Assembly (NCBI RefSeq): GCF_002420705.1
Contig: NZ_DIIM01000020.1
Coordinates: 205,956-269,955, forward strand
Reading direction: 5' to 3'
Source: Sphingobacterium sp. UBA5670
GTDB taxonomy: Bacteria > Bacteroidota > Bacteroidia > Sphingobacteriales > Sphingobacteriaceae
DNA length: 64,000 nucleotides
In this document: positions 62,961-64,000 of the stretch, piece by piece
Position numbering within the stretch: position 1 is the stretch's first letter
How the letters are laid out: every line of letters begins with the position of its first letter
Program-made: the position numbers and the translations under genes
The notes under the pieces: generated by a model
Databases searched by the model: none
Seen by the model: the letters and a program-made list of their open reading frames with translations, nothing else
Told to the model about the DNA's origin: nothing

Positions 62961-63959
62961 CTAGAAAAAATTCTTCAGATCCTTTATATCATAGCTTTCA
63001 GGTAAGAGATATCCATTGATAAAAAAAGTGGGCGTCCCTCCAATCTTCATCTCATTATACCAATCAGTCATAGCTACAACTTTATGTTGTTGCTCTTCTA
63101 ATTTCTCTATATCTATAGGATACTTTTTTGCGAATGATTCATAATCTTTAACCGGAGATAAATACCAATCATCCAATGCAATCTTGAGTTTCTCAGCTCC
63201 ATACTTCTCTTTAATAGACAAAAGATGTCTAATAGGAGCCGCACTATTGGAATTCGTATTCCTGTAAGTTGTAAAAATAATGCGAACGCAGATATCCTGA
63301 TTATTTCGAACGATAGTTTCAATCTCTGGATGGGCCTTAGAACAGGGGCCACAATAGGGATTACATACTTTTATAATTTCGACAGATGCATTGGGACTGC
63401 CAATCCTTATACCCAGATCTTCTACTGGTGTTTCGATTTTGTTCGTTTTCAAAAGTAAGGCTTGAAAAACATCCGGATTAAATTGTAAACGCTTCCATCT
63501 TTTCTGATAACCACGACTTTCTGCTGCTTGTTTCAAGACTGGAAGAATATGACAGACAAAAAAGAACAAGCATATTCCAAACATCGTTATATTAAATATG
63601 GCAACTATAGATAAGCGAGGCCAAATAGGTAATGCTAAATAGATTCGTACAATTGAAACAATAGCGTTTATTAATAGTATCCCTTGTACGACTAAACAGA
63701 GTGGACACCAACGTTTGACAATCTGTGCCTGATAATATAACGAGTAAAATATATAAGGAGAAACGAGAATAGAAAGATAAACCCAAATATTGTGATAAGT
63801 AGACTGATCAAAGAGAAATAATTGTGAAATAAAGAATGTAAAGAAATAACTAGCTCCCCAAATAGACCAACTGACTCCTAAAAATGAAGCTCCTTTGGAG
63901 GCTAATACAGCATGACAATTTGTTTTCTTACCTAATCCTCCACATACTTCGACACTGTC
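62961..63959 (-). pseudogene. VKOR-thioredoxin fusion, 5' end lost at the window edge
   Basis: The open frame reads through from a TGA at 63962-63960 to 62961. The first part is a VKOR domain: VCGGLGKKTNCHAVLASK with the loop cysteine pair, SFLGVSWSIWGASYFF, and WCPLCL with the CxxC active site, plus several membrane helices. A thioredoxin/DsbA-like domain follows, with VCNPYCGPCSKAHPEIE. Such fusions oxidise exported proteins and would make disulfides in the six-Cys precursor. The reading frame is stopped just upstream of the VKOR loop, so the N-terminus (often a C39-like domain plus a first helix) is missing or separated. Confidence 0.75.
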
Positions 63960-64000
63960 TCATAAAGTGTGTAAGTTATAGAAATGCGGAGTTTAAAAGG
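63951..64000. mobile_element. Possible insertion-sequence end abutting the VKOR gene
   Basis: The VKOR reading frame ends at a TGA within GACACTGTCTCATAAAGTG on the plus strand, a sequence with the look of IS256-type terminal repeats (GTGTGTAAGT follows). The partner end and transposase are beyond the window. A simple frameshift or stop mutation is the alternative. Confidence 0.35.

Noticed and set aside
1..64000. CRISPR arrays, rRNA and tRNA genes
   Set aside because: No regularly spaced 25-40 bp repeats and no cloverleaf-like or rRNA-like stretch was noticed; very divergent RNA genes cannot be excluded by eye.

Overview
The window looks like chromosomal DNA of a member of the Bacteroidota, most likely a Sphingobacteriaceae-type organism (Pedobacter/Mucilaginibacter/Sphingobacterium group). 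The signs are a SusC/SusD pair with an ECF sigma and FecR regulator, LytTR regulators, RteC, TraE-to-TraN conjugation genes of the Bacteroides type, AT-rich intergenic DNA and TAnnTTTG-type -7 boxes. No rRNA, tRNA or CRISPR array was seen.

Layout. (1) 1-3.7 kb: 5' part of a Y-family DNA polymerase, divergent from an HTH-S24 (LexA/UmuD-like) repressor with a palindrome between them, then small hypotheticals and a membrane LytTR regulator. (2) 3.9-12 kb: ECF sigma, FecR, SusC with STN domain, SusD and a TlpA-like thioredoxin protein, ending at a strong bidirectional terminator. (3) 12-17.9 kb: a class I lanthipeptide locus with a 49-residue candidate precursor (13061-13210), a LytS-type kinase and LytTR response regulator, and a full-length LanB dehydratase; no LanC or dedicated exporter is next to it. 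(4) 18.1-28.8 kb, minus strand: a complete grasp-with-spasm graspetide operon with two precursor peptides, an ATP-grasp ligase, a SPASM protein, two paralogous exported helical proteins, and a C39-peptidase ABC exporter with HlyD-like and TolC-like partners. The motif ATAGTTGA-N8-TTAGCG occurs identically upstream of the lanthipeptide precursor and of the graspetide precursors, which suggests co-regulation. (5) 29.5-52.4 kb: a conjugation module (XRE regulator, RteC, TraE, methylase-helicase, TraF, TraG, TraI-like proteins, TraJ, TraK, TraM, TraN, small DNA-binding proteins) that has no relaxase, coupling protein or intact integrase here. It ends in a repeat-rich non-coding region and a short integrase remnant. 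(6) 52.5-64 kb, minus strand: a second peptide locus with a GG-leader precursor carrying a Thr/Pro-rich stretch and six cysteines, a VKOR-thioredoxin fusion, a TlpA-like protein, four glycosyltransferase-like proteins, an FkbM-like protein, a LanC-like helical protein, and a C39 ABC exporter with an HlyD partner. I read it as a candidate secreted, disulfide-bonded, O-glycosylated peptide system. The VKOR gene is broken at the right edge by what may be an insertion-sequence end.

The window therefore holds three different ribosomal-peptide modification systems within 52 kb, two of them flanking a conjugation module. All functional assignments rest on motif reading by eye; no database search was run.
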